A stretch of 64,000 nucleotides of DNA. Origin: JAKANT01 sp035502095 (GTDB taxonomy: Bacteria > Pseudomonadota > Gammaproteobacteria > Burkholderiales > Burkholderiaceae_F). Numbering within the stretch: position 1 is the first letter of the stretch; each line of letters opens with the position of its first letter. Shown here one piece after another: positions 1 through 10,544 of this stretch. The notes under the pieces were generated by a model. It did no database searches. It worked only from the letters and a program-made list of their open reading frames with translations, and had not been told where the DNA came from. Where the stretch lies: contig DATJUX010000019.1 of assembly GCA_035502095.1 (NCBI GenBank), positions 62,001-126,000 on the forward strand, given 5' to 3'. Made by a program: the position numbers and the translations under genes.

Positions 1-119
1 CCGCTTTCGGCGCCGACTCGCCCGCGGCATTTCTCCGCCTGGCGACGGAGTGGTGGCACGAGCGCTGGATGCGCCCACCTACAATGCAAGGCAAGGAGCG
101 AATCGAAGATGGCCGATGA
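1..119 (+). CDS. possible 3' end of an upstream gene (partial)
   Basis: The frame beginning at base 3 is open to a TGA at 117-119 and encodes about 38 residues, rich in Trp and His in the middle (LATEWWHERWM). Its first 24 codons mostly end in G or C, as in the neighbouring genes. If real, it is the C-terminus of a gene starting before the window and overlaps the next start by 11 bases. The stretch is too short to assign a family, and a promoter-like TACAAT (80-85) lies inside it. Confidence 0.35.
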   Translation, partial: AFGADSPAAFLRLATEWWHERWMRPPTMQGKERIEDGR

Positions 120-597
120 CACCGACATCCCGACCCTGCGGCGGATCCTGCATGACAGCCGACGCATCGCGGTCGTTGGAATTTCGGCCGAGTGGCACCG
201 TCCGAGTTATTTCGTCGGCAAGTACCTGCTGGAGCACGGCTACACGATGATCCCGGTGAACCCGAAGTACGAGTCGGTGCTCGGGCAGCGCTGCTTTCCG
301 AACCTGCGGGCGGCACGCGAGGTTGCAGGACCGATCGACCTCGTGGATTGCTTCCGCCGAGCCGAGGATGTCGAAGCGCTCGTCGACGACGCGGTCGCGA
401 TCGGCGCGAAGACGCTCTGGATGCAGCTTGGCATCGTCAGTGAAGCCGCAGCGCGCAAGGCCCGCGCCGCGGGATTGGAAGTGGTGATGGATCGTTGCGT
501 GAAGATCGAACACGGGCGCCTGTTCGGCGGTCTGAACTGGGCGGGCGTGAACACGCGTGTGATCTCGGCCAAGCGGCCGCGCAATCTTCCGTACTGA
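109..597 (+). CDS. CoA-binding domain protein (YccU family)
   Basis: Encodes 162 aa forming a single Rossmann-type CoA-binding domain, the usual size for this stand-alone family. The N-terminal nucleotide-binding strand-loop (IAVVGISAEWHRPSYFV, about residues 25-41) and the IPVNPKY segment near residue 55 are typical. The biochemical role of the family is unknown; it is related to the CoA-binding half of succinyl-CoA synthetase but lacks the ligase partner. The ATG is preceded by AAGGAG at 93-98, and a TACAAT at 80-85 could be a -10 element. The metY-like gene begins 7 bases after the stop, so the two are probably co-transcribed. Confidence 0.85.
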   Translation: MADDTDIPTLRRILHDSRRIAVVGISAEWHRPSYFVGKYLLEHGYTMIPVNPKYESVLGQRCFPNLRAAREVAGPIDLVDCFRRAEDVEALVDDAVAIGAKTLWMQLGIVSEAAARKARAAGLEVVMDRCVKIEHGRLFGGLNWAGVNTRVISAKRPRNLPY

Positions 598-604
598 GGC
601 GACC

Positions 605-1918
605 ATGGCGGATCGTCGATTCGGCATCGAGACCCTGTGCCTGCACGCCGGTCAGCTGCCGGATCCGGTCACGGGTTCGCGCGCGCAGCCCATCTACCAG
701 ACCACCAGCTACGTGTTCGACTCGGCCGATCACGCGGCGAGCCTCTTCAATCTGCAGACGTTCGGCAACGTCTATTCGCGCATCAGCAATCCCACCGTCG
801 CGGTTCTCGAGGAACGCGTCGCGGCGCTCGAGAACGGGCGCGCAGCCGTGGCCACGGCGAGCGGCATGGCCGCGCAGATGACAGGCGTGCTGGCCATCGT
901 GCAGCCCGGCGAACACATCGTCGCATCGTCGCTGCTGTATGGCGGCACGTATTCGCAATTCGCGGTGACGCTGCCGAAAATGGGGATCGAGACGACGTTC
1001 GTCGACCCCGACGAACCGGAGAACTTCCGCCGCGCCATCCGCCCCAACACCAAGCTCGTCTATGGCGAGACGCTGGGCAATCCGAAGATCAACGTGCTCG
1101 ACATCGAGAAGGTCGCGCGCATCGCCCACGACGCGAAGATCCCGCTGATGGTCGACAACACGATGGCCTCGCCCTATCTCGCGCGACCGTTCGACTGGGG
1201 CGCCGATATTGTGGTGCATTCGGCGACGAAGTATCTCGGCGGGCATGGCACCACCATCGGGGGCGTGCTGGTCGAGAGCGGCCGCTTCGACTGGGGCAAC
1301 GGCCGGTTCCCCGACATGGTCGCGCCGAGCAAGGGCTATCACGGCGTGAAGTTCTGGGAGACGTTCGGCGACTTCGCGTACACAATGAAGGCGCGCTTCG
1401 AAGTGGTGCGGGTGCTCGGTTCGTCGCTCGCACCGCTCTCGGCCTGGCTGCTGCTGCAGGGCCTGGAAACGCTGCACGTGCGCATGGAGCGCCATGTTGG
1501 CAACGCGCGTCGCGTGGCCGAGTATCTCGCAACGCACCCGCGGGTCGCGTGGGTCAACTGGCCGGGCCTGAAGTCGAGCCCGTACTACGCGCTGGCACGC
1601 AAGTACCTGCGGTCGATCGACGGCGAACCCGGCGCGTCGAGCGTGATGACGTTCGGCATCAAGGCGGGTGGCGGATTGACTGCGAGTCAGGCGGCGGAGA
1701 AATTCATCGACAGCCTGCAGTTCGTCTCGCACCTTGCCAATATCGGCGACGCGAAGTCGCTGGTCATTCACCCGGCGTCGACGACGCACCGGCAGCTTTC
1801 CGAGGCGGAACAGCGTGCCGCGGGCGTGTTGCCGGAAATGATCCGGCTCTCGATCGGCATCGAGTCGATCGACGACATCCTCTGGGACCTCGACCAGGCG
1901 CTTGGGCGCAGCGCCTGA
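605..1918 (+). CDS. metY: O-acetylhomoserine sulfhydrylase family PLP enzyme
   Basis: Encodes 437 aa of the Cys/Met metabolism PLP-dependent family. These enzymes replace the acetyl or succinyl group of activated homoserine with sulfide, giving homocysteine for methionine synthesis. The PLP lysine is K209 in HSATKYLGGHGTTIGG, and the YSRISNPT motif near residue 58 supplies contacts typical of the family. Length matches MetY (about 430 aa) better than cystathionine gamma-synthase (about 390 aa). Methionine gamma-lyase or MetZ cannot be excluded from sequence alone. It lies 7 bases behind the CoA-binding gene and converges on rhlE with a 6-base gap. Confidence 0.85.
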   Translation: MADRRFGIETLCLHAGQLPDPVTGSRAQPIYQTTSYVFDSADHAASLFNLQTFGNVYSRISNPTVAVLEERVAALENGRAAVATASGMAAQMTGVLAIVQPGEHIVASSLLYGGTYSQFAVTLPKMGIETTFVDPDEPENFRRAIRPNTKLVYGETLGNPKINVLDIEKVARIAHDAKIPLMVDNTMASPYLARPFDWGADIVVHSATKYLGGHGTTIGGVLVESGRFDWGNGRFPDMVAPSKGYHGVKFWETFGDFAYTMKARFEVVRVLGSSLAPLSAWLLLQGLETLHVRMERHVGNARRVAEYLATHPRVAWVNWPGLKSSPYYALARKYLRSIDGEPGASSVMTFGIKAGGGLTASQAAEKFIDSLQFVSHLANIGDAKSLVIHPASTTHRQLSEAEQRAAGVLPEMIRLSIGIESIDDILWDLDQALGRSA

Positions 1919-1924
1919 CCCGCG

Positions 1925-3310
1925 CTATCGCTTGCTGCCGCCGAGCAGGGCGGCGACCTTCGCCGGCTTGCGTTCCTCGCGCCGCGGCCCCTCGCCGGTC
2001 GGAGCCGCATCCTCGGCGGCCGCGGTCTCCGCGCTGCGTTCCTCGTAGGGCTTGCTGAAGAAATCGTCGACCGGTTCGGGAGTGGCGGCGGCCCTTTCGT
2101 GACGATCGCGCCTGACCGGGCGCTCGCGGCGGCTGCCGCGCTCGGCGCGTTCCGGTTCGAGCGACTGGACCGTGAACTTCTGCTTCGTCAGGCGCTCGAT
2201 CGCGGCGACGCCGCGCTCGTCGGCGCCCGTCGCAAGCATGATCGCGAGTCCGGACGCGCCGGCGCGACCGGTGCGTCCGATGCGGTGGACGTAGTCCTCC
2301 GCGCCGAACGGGACGTCGTAGTTGATGACGACCGGCAACTCGACGATGTCGAGGCCACGCGCGGCGACGTCGGTCGCGACCAGCACCTCGACCGTGCCCT
2401 GCTTGAAGGCTTCGAGCGCCTTCATCCGCTCTTCCTGCGTCTTGTCGCCGTGGATCGCGTCGGCATTGACGCCCGCCTTCTGCAACTGGCGCGCCAGGCG
2501 GCGGCATTCGATCTTCGCGTTGACGAATACCAGCACCTGCTTGAGCCGTTCGCCGCCGGCGCCGCGCGTGCGCAGGATCTCGAGCAGTGCGTCGGTCTTC
2601 TGCGACTCGTGCACCTTGAACACTTCCTGCGTGATCAGCTCGGCGGTGGCGTTGCGGCGTGCGACCTCGATCAGCTGCGGATCGCGCAGGAAATTGTTGG
2701 CGAGTTTCTTGATCTCCTCCGAGAACGTCGCCGAGAACATCAGGCTCTGGCGCTCTCGCGGCAGCAGATTGAGGATGCGCGAGATGTCGGGCAGGAAACC
2801 CATGTCGAGCATGCGATCGGCTTCGTCGAGCACGACGATCTGCACCTGCGACAGGCTGGTGTTCTTCTGCTGGATGTGATCGAGCAGCCGGCCGGGCGTG
2901 GCAATCACGACCTCGACGCCGCTGCGCAGCGCGGCCGTCTGCGGGTCCATGTCGACGCCGCCGTAGACGACGGCGACGCGCAGCGCGGTTTTCGCTGCGA
3001 AGCGCTTGATGTTGTCGGCAACCTGCTCGGCGAGTTCCCGCGTCGGCGTCAGCACCAGGCCGCGCACCGGGTGGCGCGCCGGCGACATGCTGGTGTTCGC
3101 GAGCGGCAGCAGCCGCTGCAACATCGGCAGGCCGAAGCCAGCGGTCTTGCCGGTTCCGGTCTGCGCCGCGCCCATCACGTCGCGGCCCTTCAACACCATC
3201 GGGATCGCCTTGGCCTGGATCGGCGTCGGCGTCATGTAGCCCATCTCGGCAATCGCTGTCAGCAGCAGCGGATCGAGATCGAAATGGGTGAAGTCCTTCG
3301 GATCAGACAT
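1925..3310 (-). CDS. rhlE: DEAD-box ATP-dependent RNA helicase, RhlE type
   Basis: Encodes 461 aa, starting MSDPKDFTHFDL. DEAD-box motifs appear in order: the Q motif region (TPTPIQ, 27-32), motif I AQTGTGKT (49-56), PTRELA, DEAD (162-165), SAT (193-195) and HRIGRTGRAG. The C-terminal tail beyond about residue 375 is Arg-rich (GSRRERPVRRDRHERAA), as in RhlE proteins that bind structured RNA and help ribosome or mRNA remodelling. The frame stays open upstream to 3562, but that part runs through the tRNA gene and is not coding. It follows rpoD and the tRNA on the same strand. Confidence 0.9.
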   Translation of the reverse strand: MSDPKDFTHFDLDPLLLTAIAEMGYMTPTPIQAKAIPMVLKGRDVMGAAQTGTGKTAGFGLPMLQRLLPLANTSMSPARHPVRGLVLTPTRELAEQVADNIKRFAAKTALRVAVVYGGVDMDPQTAALRSGVEVVIATPGRLLDHIQQKNTSLSQVQIVVLDEADRMLDMGFLPDISRILNLLPRERQSLMFSATFSEEIKKLANNFLRDPQLIEVARRNATAELITQEVFKVHESQKTDALLEILRTRGAGGERLKQVLVFVNAKIECRRLARQLQKAGVNADAIHGDKTQEERMKALEAFKQGTVEVLVATDVAARGLDIVELPVVINYDVPFGAEDYVHRIGRTGRAGASGLAIMLATGADERGVAAIERLTKQKFTVQSLEPERAERGSRRERPVRRDRHERAAATPEPVDDFFSKPYEERSAETAAAEDAAPTGEGPRREERKPAKVAALLGGSKR

Positions 3311-3431
3311 CAGGCGACGAGTGACGCGAAAACGGTGTCGTCCCGAGCCGGCGCGCAGCGCAGGTCGAGGGATCGCGATGCCGCGAGGCGCCGAGATTCC
3401 ACGCCTTCGGCTCGGACCGACAAAGCGGCGA

Positions 3432-3453
3432 TGCTGGACCTGAACCGGCGACC
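3432..3453 (-). pseudogene. decayed copy of the adjacent tRNA's T-arm
   Basis: These 22 bases match 3539-3560, the T-arm and neighbouring bases of the tRNA 100 bases away, at 19 of 22 positions in the same orientation. One change breaks a T-stem pair. No anticodon arm, D-arm or CCA end is recognisable around the copy. It is most simply a relic of a partial tandem duplication, or of an integration event at the tRNA 3' half. It lies in the rhlE leader, between the tRNA and the helicase start. Confidence 0.6.
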
Positions 3454-3528
3454 GGTCGGCGCCGTCGCCGCGGCCCCGTGCGGCCGCAAGCCGCCAGGGG
3501 ACGACGGTACGTCTCGAAGCTGAAGCGT

Positions 3529-3605
3529 TGGTGGGCCGTGCTGGATTTGAACCAGCGACCAAGGGATTATGAGTCCCCTGCTCTGACCAGCTGAGCTAAC
3601 GGCCC
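3529..3605 (-). tRNA. tRNA with anticodon CAU (elongator Met or Ile2)
   Basis: A full 77-nt cloverleaf including an encoded CCA. The 7-bp acceptor stem GGGCCGT/ACGGCCC is perfect. The D-arm (GCTC...GAGC), the anticodon loop CTCATAA and the T-arm GCTGG-TTCAAAT-CCAGC are all intact. A CAU anticodon means either elongator tRNA-Met or the lysidine-modified tRNA-Ile2. The anticodon 3' side and T-arm resemble, as I recall it, E. coli ileX, so Ile2 is a real possibility. It lies 41 bases downstream of rpoD on the same strand. Confidence 0.93.
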
Positions 3606-3646
3606 CCGATGAGGGCCGGCGTATTCGACCGTCGCTCACACGAACC

Positions 3647-5893
<2,247 letters not shown>

Positions 5894-6280
5894 GATCCTG
5901 TAACCCGTCTCGGCCTTGGTTGCGCCGCGCAGCGGGCGGGCATGCTGCCGCCCACTGCACGCAACCTGGCTTCCGACAGTCCTGTCATCGAGGCGATTCG
6001 CGCCGCCAGTGCATTCCTGCGGAACACATTGGGCCCCGATAGTCCGGCGCATCGATGCGGCAGGAGGACGCGCACCTTCCGGCACCATTGCCGAGCCCGG
6101 CAACCTGCCCTTCGCGTCGATCTGCATCGGCGTTCCGCCGGTGCATTGCCTTCCTGCCCAAAGCGCCTCTTTCGCAGAATGTTGCCGACCATGCGGCCCT
6201 GCGGCGCCCAGCTGGCCGCCCATCGTGGCGGCCGCTCGTTCTTGACGGCGTTTTTCCGTCAGCCGGCGAGTCTAACGCAG
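5894..6280. other. dnaG-rpoD intergenic region
   Basis: 387 bases without a convincing gene between dnaG and rpoD. One frame is open in line with rpoD but its translation has no sigma features. A small inverted repeat TGACGG...CCGTCA lies at 6242-6262, close to the dnaG stop, without a T-run. In E. coli the equivalent spacing carries internal rpoD promoters and an RNA processing site, so a private rpoD promoter is expected here; I could not pick a convincing -35/-10 pair. Confidence 0.5.
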
Positions 6281-8059
6281 CTAGACCGAATCTGGGGCTA
6301 CCGGCTTCTCCTTCAACCTCGCCTGCCGCTCCGCCAGCTCACGCATTCGTTCGAGCCTTTCGCTCGTGGGCGGCATCTGCGCCAGAGACGCGAGTTCGTG
6401 CTGGGTGCGCCGCAGGTCCAGTTTCGCAAACGCGCCCGACAAATCGGCCCGGGCCCCCTCCAGATCGTCATCGAGCGCCAGGCTCTGCGTCGCCAGCGCG
6501 GCAAAGGTCCCCGCACTCTCGCTGCCGGCAAGAGCCTCGACGAGGGCGCCGCTGCTCGGCGTGCCTGCCCCGGCCGTCGCCGCCCGCCACGTCTCGACGA
6601 TCTGCAGGTCGACGGACTCGGTGCCATCGAGAAAGTGATCGGCGATCGGCGCATTGAACTCGCGCGCCAAGACTGGAAACGCCAGTAGCCGTTTCAGGAT
6701 CACCGATCGCAGCTCATCCACCGGCGCCCTGCCTCGGGCCGGTTCACCGCCGTGGCGCTCCGTGGGGAGTCGGCGCCACGGTTTCGCACCTACGTACGAC
6801 TCGACGTCCGCGGCGGGGGTTCCGCTCACCTTGGCAAGTTCCAGCAGCAGTTGCAGGCGCAGCGCGCCGGCGTTCACGGTTTCGAGCATCGGCTTGGCCT
6901 CGGCAAGCAATGCGGCGCGATCCTCGGCGCGATCCAGGTCGCGCCCCTCCGACAGCACGCGAACCAGCCAGCGCGACAACGGCAAGGCGCGCGACAACTC
7001 GTCCTCGAAGGCGGCGGCTCCATGTGCCTTGATCAGGCTGTCCGGATCCTCGCTCTCGGGCAGCAGCACGAAACTCGCGCGCTTCGACTCGTTGACGATC
7101 GGAAGTGTGGCTTCCAGTGCCCGCCGCGCCGCCTTGCGGCCCGCGGCATCGCCGTCGAAGGCGAAAATCACGTGGTCAGTGAGGCGAAAAAGATTGCTCA
7201 CCTGATGTGACGTAATCGCGGTACCCAGCGCTGCCGCCGATTCCTCGAAGCCGGCCTGCGCAAGCTGGATCACATCCATGTAGCCCTCGCAGACGATGGC
7301 CCGCTCCTTCCGGCGAATCGATTCCTGGGCTTCGAACAGGCCGTACAGCTCCTGGCCCTTGCGAAAGACCGGCGTCTCGGGTGAGTTGAGGTATTTCGGC
7401 TCGCCCGATTCGATGACGCGCGCGCCGAATCCAATCACGGCTCCGCGCCGGTTCCGGATCGGGAACATCACGCGGCCTCGAAACCGGTCGTAGCGCTTGC
7501 CTTCCTCGCCCGCGAGGACCAGCCCAGCCTCGACGAGGCGAGGATCCTCGTAGTCCGCGAAGACCTCGCGCAGTGCCTGCCAGGCATCCGGAGCGAACCC
7601 GAGGCCGTAACGGGCGGCCGTCGTGCCCGTCAGCCCACGGCCCTTGAGGTATTCGATCGCAGCCGGCGCCGCCTTCAGCTTGCGTCTATAGAACTCCGCT
7701 GCTCGCTGAAGGACCTCGACCAGAGAATTGGCGGCATTTGTCTTGGGTTGGTCCCCGATATCGACGGAAGACTCAGGCACCTTGAGCCCGGACTCCTGCG
7801 CCAGTTCCCGTATGGCCTCAATGTACGGAAGTCCGCGCAGGTCCATGAGGAAGCCGACCGCACTGCCGTGCGCGCCACAACCGAAGCAGTGGAAGAACTG
7901 CTTGCCCGGACTGACGGTGAAAGAGGGGTTTTTTTCGGAGTGGAACGGGCAAAGGCCGACGTAGTTCTGGCCCGCTTTCTTGAGCCGGACGTGGCGCCCG
8001 ACGACGTCGACGATGTCGACGCGGGCCAGCAGGTCCTGGATGAAGCCTTGCGGAATCAC
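6281..8059 (-). CDS. dnaG: DNA primase
   Basis: Encodes 592 aa, the normal size. It synthesises RNA primers at the replication fork with DnaB. The N-terminal CHC2 zinc finger is complete (C37, H40, C58, C61 in LCPFHSEKNPSF and FHCFGCG). The catalytic core includes the RFRGRVMFPI segment and the TOPRIM motif (IVCEGYMDVIQLAQAG, about 258-273) with the downstream DGD acidic motif (FAFDGDAAGRKAA). The C-terminal part, which binds DnaB, is less conserved. The gene lies 29 bases after yqeY on the same strand. Confidence 0.96.
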   Translation of the reverse strand: MIPQGFIQDLLARVDIVDVVGRHVRLKKAGQNYVGLCPFHSEKNPSFTVSPGKQFFHCFGCGAHGSAVGFLMDLRGLPYIEAIRELAQESGLKVPESSVDIGDQPKTNAANSLVEVLQRAAEFYRRKLKAAPAAIEYLKGRGLTGTTAARYGLGFAPDAWQALREVFADYEDPRLVEAGLVLAGEEGKRYDRFRGRVMFPIRNRRGAVIGFGARVIESGEPKYLNSPETPVFRKGQELYGLFEAQESIRRKERAIVCEGYMDVIQLAQAGFEESAAALGTAITSHQVSNLFRLTDHVIFAFDGDAAGRKAARRALEATLPIVNESKRASFVLLPESEDPDSLIKAHGAAAFEDELSRALPLSRWLVRVLSEGRDLDRAEDRAALLAEAKPMLETVNAGALRLQLLLELAKVSGTPAADVESYVGAKPWRRLPTERHGGEPARGRAPVDELRSVILKRLLAFPVLAREFNAPIADHFLDGTESVDLQIVETWRAATAGAGTPSSGALVEALAGSESAGTFAALATQSLALDDDLEGARADLSGAFAKLDLRRTQHELASLAQMPPTSERLERMRELAERQARLKEKPVAPDSV

Positions 8060-8088
8060 CGGCGCATTATCGGCCGGGGCCGTGCGGG

Positions 8089-8535
8089 TCAGCCCGCGAG
8101 GCGCTTCTTGACCAGGGCGGATGCCTTGCCGACATCGGCACGCCCGGCGATTCGTGGCTTGAGCACCGCCATCACCTTGCCCATCGCCTGCGGACCCGAT
8201 GCGCCGCTTTCGGCGATGACCGCCGCGATCGCCTGTTCGAGCTCCGTATCCGACATGTGTGGCGGCAGATAACCCTGCAGTAGTGCGAGCTCGGCCTGCT
8301 CCTTCTCGACCAGGTCGGCGCGGGCTGCCTGCTGGAACTGGTGGATCGAGTCCTTGCGCTGCTTGATCAGCTTCTCGATGATCGCGAGGACTGCCGCATC
8401 ATCGGCCACGACGCGCTCGTCGACTTCCTTCTGCTTGATCGCGGCCTGCAGGAACCGGATCGCACCCAGTCGCGCCGAATCCTTGGCGCGCATGGCTGCC
8501 TTCATGTCCTCGGTGATGCGTTCTTTCAGGTTCAT
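8089..8535 (-). CDS. yqeY: GatB/YqeY domain protein
   Basis: Encodes 148 aa, starting MNLKERITEDMKAAMRAKDS, the canonical start of this family; the frame extends 8 codons further but without homologous sequence. It consists of the helical YqeY fold related to the tail of the GatB subunit of tRNA-dependent amidotransferase, thought to contact tRNA, but the stand-alone protein's function is not established. The family motif KVMAVLKPRIAGRADVGKAS is present near the C-terminus. It sits between rpsU and dnaG, the standard position in many proteobacteria. Confidence 0.9.
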   Translation of the reverse strand: MNLKERITEDMKAAMRAKDSARLGAIRFLQAAIKQKEVDERVVADDAAVLAIIEKLIKQRKDSIHQFQQAARADLVEKEQAELALLQGYLPPHMSDTELEQAIAAVIAESGASGPQAMGKVMAVLKPRIAGRADVGKASALVKKRLAG

Positions 8536-8586
8536 ACCCGATCCCTGGGTGGCCGGCATGCGACCAAGACCGAGTGCTGCAGACTG

Positions 8587-8799
8587 CTAGTAGAGCTTCT
8601 TCGGCAGCATCTGGCTGCGCAGCCGCTTGAAGTGGCGTTTGATCGCCGCGGACTTCTTGCGCTTGCGCTCTGCGGTGGGCTTCTCGTAGAACTCGCGCGC
8701 GCGCAACTCGGTCAAAAGACCGCTCTTTTCGATCGTGCGCTTGAAGCGGCGCAGGGCTACCTCGAACGGCTCATTTTCCTTGACGCGAATGGTTGGCAT
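8587..8799 (-). CDS. rpsU: 30S ribosomal protein S21
   Basis: Encodes 70 aa, with the strongly basic C-terminal half (ERKRKKSAAIKRHFKRL) and the N-terminal VKENEPFEVALRRFKR motif of S21, which helps mRNA base-pair with the 16S anti-Shine-Dalgarno. The GGGAG at about 8805-8809 gives a good ribosome-binding site. It is the first gene of the macromolecular-synthesis block and is divergent from tsaD, 108 bases away. Confidence 0.97.
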   Translation of the reverse strand: MPTIRVKENEPFEVALRRFKRTIEKSGLLTELRAREFYEKPTAERKRKKSAAIKRHFKRLRSQMLPKKLY

Positions 8800-8842
8800 G
8801 TATCTCCCGAAAGTGGCGACGCAAGCGGACGGAAAGCTTTGA

Positions 8843-8872
8843 ATTCTAGCCAAATCGGGCGCGCCCGGCCAA
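8843..8872 (-). promoter_or_regulatory. predicted sigma-70 promoter of rpsU block
   Basis: On the minus strand, -35 TTGGCC (8867-8872) and -10 TAGAAT (8843-8848) are separated by 18 bases. Transcription would start near 8836, leaving a leader of roughly 37 bases before rpsU. The -10 is a 5/6 match to consensus. Confidence 0.6.
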
Positions 8873-8907
8873 GCCGCCCCGCCCGCCGCCGATAGACTCT
8901 CGGACCG

Positions 8908-9921
8908 ATGGTCGTCCTCGGCATTGAAACCTCCTGCGATGAAACCGGCATTGCGCTGGTGAACGACGACGCCCGCATCCTCGCGCAGGCACTTCACTCC
9001 CAGGTCGAGATGCACCGGAGCTACGGCGGGGTGGTTCCCGAACTTGCCTCGCGCGACCACATCAGGCGAGTGCTGCCGCTCCTCGAACAGTGCCTCGCTG
9101 CGGCGCGCCTGGAGCGGACCGACATCGACGCGATTGCCGTCACCATCGGGCCAGGCCTTGCGGGCGCGCTGCTGGTTGGCGCCAGCATCGGGTACGCGCT
9201 CGGGTATGCGTTGCGCATCCCGGTGATCGGCGTCCATCACCTCGAAGGCCATCTTCTCTCGCCGATGCTTGCCAAGCCGGCGCCGGCGTTCCCGTTTGTC
9301 GCCCTGCTGGTCTCCGGCGGCCACACGCAACTGATGCGAGTCGACGGCTTCGGCCACTACGGACTGCTCGGGGAGACCCAGGACGACGCCGCAGGCGAGG
9401 CGTTCGACAAGACGGCACAGTTGCTCGGGCTTGGCTACCCGGGCGGGCCCGCCGTCTCCCGCCTCGCCGATTTCGGCGTGCCGGATGCGGTGCGGCTGCC
9501 ACGCCCGATGCTTCATAGCGGCGACCTCAATTTCAGCTTCAGCGGACTGAAGACAGCGGTCCTGACGAGCGTCAGGGGCTTGGGAAACGTCTGTGATCAG
9601 GAGCGCGCGGACATTGCCCGCGCCTTCGTCGATGCGGTCACGGACGTTCTGGTCGCGAAGTCGCTGGCCGCCCTGCGCGCGACCGGGTTGTCGACCCTCG
9701 TCGTCGCGGGCGGTGTGGGCGCGAACAGGCAACTGCGCGAGCGTCTTGCCGAAGCCGCCGCGCAGGAGCACTTGCACGTGCACTTTCCGCCGCCCGACCT
9801 TTGCACCGACAACGGCGCAATGATCGCGGTCGCGGGCCTCGCACGCCTGCGCGCGAGCGAGTCCACCCCCAGCACCGCCTTCGCAATCAGGGCGCGCTGG
9901 CCGCTCGCGGTCAGTGCTTGA
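8908..9921 (+). CDS. tsaD: tRNA N6-threonylcarbamoyladenosine transferase TsaD
   Basis: Encodes 337 aa. TsaD transfers the threonylcarbamoyl group to A37 of ANN-decoding tRNAs, working with TsaB, TsaC and TsaE. The Kae1 signature is present: N-terminal GIETSCDETG, metal-binding H111 and H115 in VHHLEGHLL, and the C-terminal DNGAMIA with a third metal ligand. Length equals the family norm. It is divergent from rpsU, as in E. coli, and its last 11 bases overlap the 3' end of plsY on the other strand. A TAGACT at about 8892 could be a -10, which would give a very short leader. Confidence 0.96.
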   Translation: MVVLGIETSCDETGIALVNDDARILAQALHSQVEMHRSYGGVVPELASRDHIRRVLPLLEQCLAAARLERTDIDAIAVTIGPGLAGALLVGASIGYALGYALRIPVIGVHHLEGHLLSPMLAKPAPAFPFVALLVSGGHTQLMRVDGFGHYGLLGETQDDAAGEAFDKTAQLLGLGYPGGPAVSRLADFGVPDAVRLPRPMLHSGDLNFSFSGLKTAVLTSVRGLGNVCDQERADIARAFVDAVTDVLVAKSLAALRATGLSTLVVAGGVGANRQLRERLAEAAAQEHLHVHFPPPDLCTDNGAMIAVAGLARLRASESTPSTAFAIRARWPLAVSA

Positions 9922-10540
9922 CCGCGCTCGCCGCCTTTTCGCCGATGCGCCGCTCCTTGCCGAGACGCAGGTTGACGATGTTCTGCCGATGCCGGTACAC
10001 GAGCAACGCGGTCATGATGGTGACGCAGATCAGGACGCCATCGAATCCCCAGCCGAATGCCTGCCCGAACACCGCGAGCAGCGCACTGACGATCGACGCC
10101 AGCGACGAATACCGCAGGAAGTAGGCGATCAGGAGCCAGGTGACGCCGCAAATCAGCGCGAGCCAGAAGTTGATGATGGCCAGCACGCCGAAGAAGGTCG
10201 CCACCCCCTTGCCGCCACGAAATCCGAAAAACAGCGGATATAGGTGGCCGACAAAGGCAGCGAGCCCCGTCACGGCAAGGCCCGCTTCGCCGACCCCGTA
10301 ACGGGAACCGAAGATTTGCGCGAGCCACACAGCGAGCGTTCCCTTCAGCGCGTCGGCGAGCAACGTGATCAATGCGGCCGCGCGGTTGCCGGTGCGCAGA
10401 ACATTGGTGGCGCCCGGATTGCCGGAGCCGAACGTGCGCGGATCGGCGAGCCCGAAGATGCGGCTCACGACGACTGCGAACGAAATCGAGCCGATCAGAT
10501 AGCCGGCGAGCGCACACACCAGTGTTGCCACCACCGCCAT
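9911..10540 (-). CDS. plsY: glycerol-3-phosphate acyltransferase PlsY
   Basis: Encodes 209 aa of an integral membrane enzyme that transfers the acyl group from acyl-phosphate to glycerol-3-phosphate, the first step of phospholipid synthesis. The motif GSGNPGATNVLRTG (about 38-51) and the second motif FRGGKGVATFFG (about 103-114) are intact, with five or so hydrophobic segments. The ATG at 10540 is preferred over an upstream in-frame start that falls in ybaK. It begins 4 bases after the ybaK stop and is the last gene of the fkpB-to-plsY run. Confidence 0.93.
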   Translation of the reverse strand: MAVVATLVCALAGYLIGSISFAVVVSRIFGLADPRTFGSGNPGATNVLRTGNRAAALITLLADALKGTLAVWLAQIFGSRYGVGEAGLAVTGLAAFVGHLYPLFFGFRGGKGVATFFGVLAIINFWLALICGVTWLLIAYFLRYSSLASIVSALLAVFGQAFGWGFDGVLICVTIMTALLVYRHRQNIVNLRLGKERRIGEKAASAVKH

Positions 10541-10544
10541 CGCA

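Noticed and set aside
2099..3523. 474-codon plus-strand frame opposite rhlE
   Set aside because: Antisense shadow; its tail also runs through the tRNA relic.
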